Below are positions 13,266-14,295 of a stretch of 14,295 bases of DNA, piece after piece. This DNA is from JAHHUH01 sp045123075 (GTDB lineage: Bacteria > Bacillota > Negativicutes > Acidaminococcales > Acidaminococcaceae). The stretch is from positions 1 through 14,295 of the forward strand of contig JBGVIJ010000008.1 of NCBI GenBank assembly GCA_045123075.1, in the 5' to 3' direction. Both the position numbers and the translations under genes were made by a program. Below the pieces are notes generated by a model. It did no database searches, had not been told where the DNA came from, and worked only from the letters and a program-made list of their open reading frames with translations. Numbering within the stretch: the first letter of the stretch is position 1; the number at the start of each line of letters is the position of its first letter.

Positions 13266-14295
13266 ACAATGTTTTTGACTTAGTTGCTGACTTTTACGGA
13301 CAAGATGAAGATTGGAATACAGTGTTGCGTCAAAGCTACGTGGAAAATTTTCTGCGTGCTAAGTCTTGGCAAGGTGCTTCCGATGAAGAATTGACTGAAG
13401 CTTGGGATTATATTACTTTGCTATGCTTGTACCTTGGTAATTCTGAAAATTTCTTAGGCGATATGAGCAAGGATGATTTCATCGACTGCATTGCTTGGTG
13501 CGGTCGTAATGTAGCAGACTTTAAGCTTACTGATAAAAGAGTTACCAAATTCTTGGACGTAATGATTGAGCTGTATGCTCATCTTTATAATAAGAAGATT
13601 ATTATGAGTGGCGAGTCTCCTGTTGAAGCTAAAGCTAAACTGCTTCCTGAGGGCAAGCTTACCATGATGGACTATGACGGTAAATTTTTACCTGAGCATA
13701 ATAAATTTAACCTTTATTCTACCGCAGATTTGCCTGCGAAAATTTTCCTGAACATTGGTGATAGACTTAACGATTTAGTTGAAGCTATGCGTAAGTTCTT
13801 TAGCCAAGAAAGATTCCTGCGTGACATCGAGCGTGCTGCTTTTATGTATAGTGGTATTTTGCTAACAGGTGCGGTGCAGGAGAAACCAGGTACTGAAGAA
13901 TACGCCCAATGCTTTTGGGATTACTTCCTTTTTGACCACTATATGGTAAATAGCGATGAACATCCCATCAAACATTTCTACAATTATGTTTGTGAAGACC
14001 GTATGTTCAGTGAAGAGGGCGCAGTTAGTAAGGATGTGTTGGAAGAGCTTATCAAAGCTCGTTTAGTATTATTCTCTGTTGAAGGGTTCAATGAGGAAGG
14101 TACTTATCGTTGTCGTGATTTTATGACTGGTCAGATTTATAATCTGATGCTTCCCATTGAGGCAGAAACTAAAACGGAAGAATTCCTTTTCTTGGGACAC
14201 ATCTTCTATAATGAAACAATGGTAATGAATTTTTTGCGTGGTATGACTGTTCCTAATCGTGCACGTAAGAAATTGTATGAAGTGCTCACTGATGC
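13262..14295 (+). CDS. Unrecognised protein, 3' end outside window
   Basis: An open frame starting at ATG 13262 (overlapping the nudF stop as ATGA) runs 344 codons to the window edge without a stop. I do not recognise a named family. It is acidic and rich in aromatic residues and Asp, with no signal peptide and no membrane segment. Patches such as FWDYFLFDHYMVN…PIKHFYNYV and RCRDFMTGQIYNLMLP resemble a repeating pattern (F-x-D-W/Y-x-x-F-D, then a late x-D-x-x-T-G) that I associate with uncharacterised Firmicutes proteins sometimes carrying SEC-C tails. This is a weak impression. Codon use is like its neighbours, so it is a native gene of the operon, with start and frame well supported by the overlap. 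Confidence 0.8.
   Translation, partial: MNNVFDLVADFYGQDEDWNTVLRQSYVENFLRAKSWQGASDEELTEAWDYITLLCLYLGNSENFLGDMSKDDFIDCIAWCGRNVADFKLTDKRVTKFLDVMIELYAHLYNKKIIMSGESPVEAKAKLLPEGKLTMMDYDGKFLPEHNKFNLYSTADLPAKIFLNIGDRLNDLVEAMRKFFSQERFLRDIERAAFMYSGILLTGAVQEKPGTEEYAQCFWDYFLFDHYMVNSDEHPIKHFYNYVCEDRMFSEEGAVSKDVLEELIKARLVLFSVEGFNEEGTYRCRDFMTGQIYNLMLPIEAETKTEEFLFLGHIFYNETMVMNFLRGMTVPNRARKKLYEVLTD

Noticed and set aside
1..14295. tRNA, rRNA, CRISPR array, insertion sequence or phage genes
   Set aside because: I saw no cloverleaf, rRNA segment, regularly spaced repeat, transposase or integrase signature on either strand.

Overview
The window looks like a Gram-positive-lineage (Firmicutes/Bacillota) chromosome of about 40% GC. 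The best guess is a Negativicute (Acidaminococcaceae-like, e.g. Phascolarctobacterium). This rests on the Asp23–AmaP–DUF2273–NusB cluster leading into xseA–xseB–ispA–dxs–tlyA–nadK–argR–recN, together with the codon style. The genus is a guess from memory, not a search result. All convincing genes are on the + strand.

Left part (1–about 1720) is an accessory zone, AT-richer than the rest. It opens with the 3' end of a Hanks-type protein kinase gene whose C-lobe is joined to an unrecognised C-terminal region, closed by a strong hairpin terminator. A gene-poor stretch follows (688–1055). It holds a well-formed promoter, a roughly 95-nt structured RNA with its own terminator (possibly an orphan type I antitoxin RNA), and then a consensus promoter with a palindrome over its -10 box. 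That promoter drives a complete mazEF-type toxin–antitoxin pair, which ends at its own terminator. Short repeats of the terminator sequence lie on both sides of mazEF.

Right part (about 1772–14295) is one long co-directional housekeeping operon. An extended -10 promoter precedes an Asp23/Gls24 protein, its membrane anchor AmaP and a small DUF2273 membrane protein. Then come nusB, a diverged TsaD/Kae1-like paralogue, xseA and xseB (exonuclease VII), ispA and dxs (isoprenoid precursors), a TlyA-type RNA methyltransferase, NAD kinase, the arginine repressor ArgR, recN, a Nudix ADP-ribose pyrophosphatase and an unrecognised gene running off the right edge. Genes overlap or are separated by fewer than about 40 bases, and I see no intrinsic terminator inside this 12.4-kb run, so transcriptional coupling is likely.

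The operon mixes DNA repair (ExoVII, RecN), RNA and ribosome functions (NusB, TlyA), cofactor and isoprenoid supply (NadK, IspA, Dxs), nucleotide clean-up (Nudix) and arginine sensing (ArgR). The least ordinary items are the TsaD-like paralogue that has lost several family signature residues, the orphan structured RNA next to mazEF, the kinase fragment with an unknown C-terminal region, and the unrecognised last gene.
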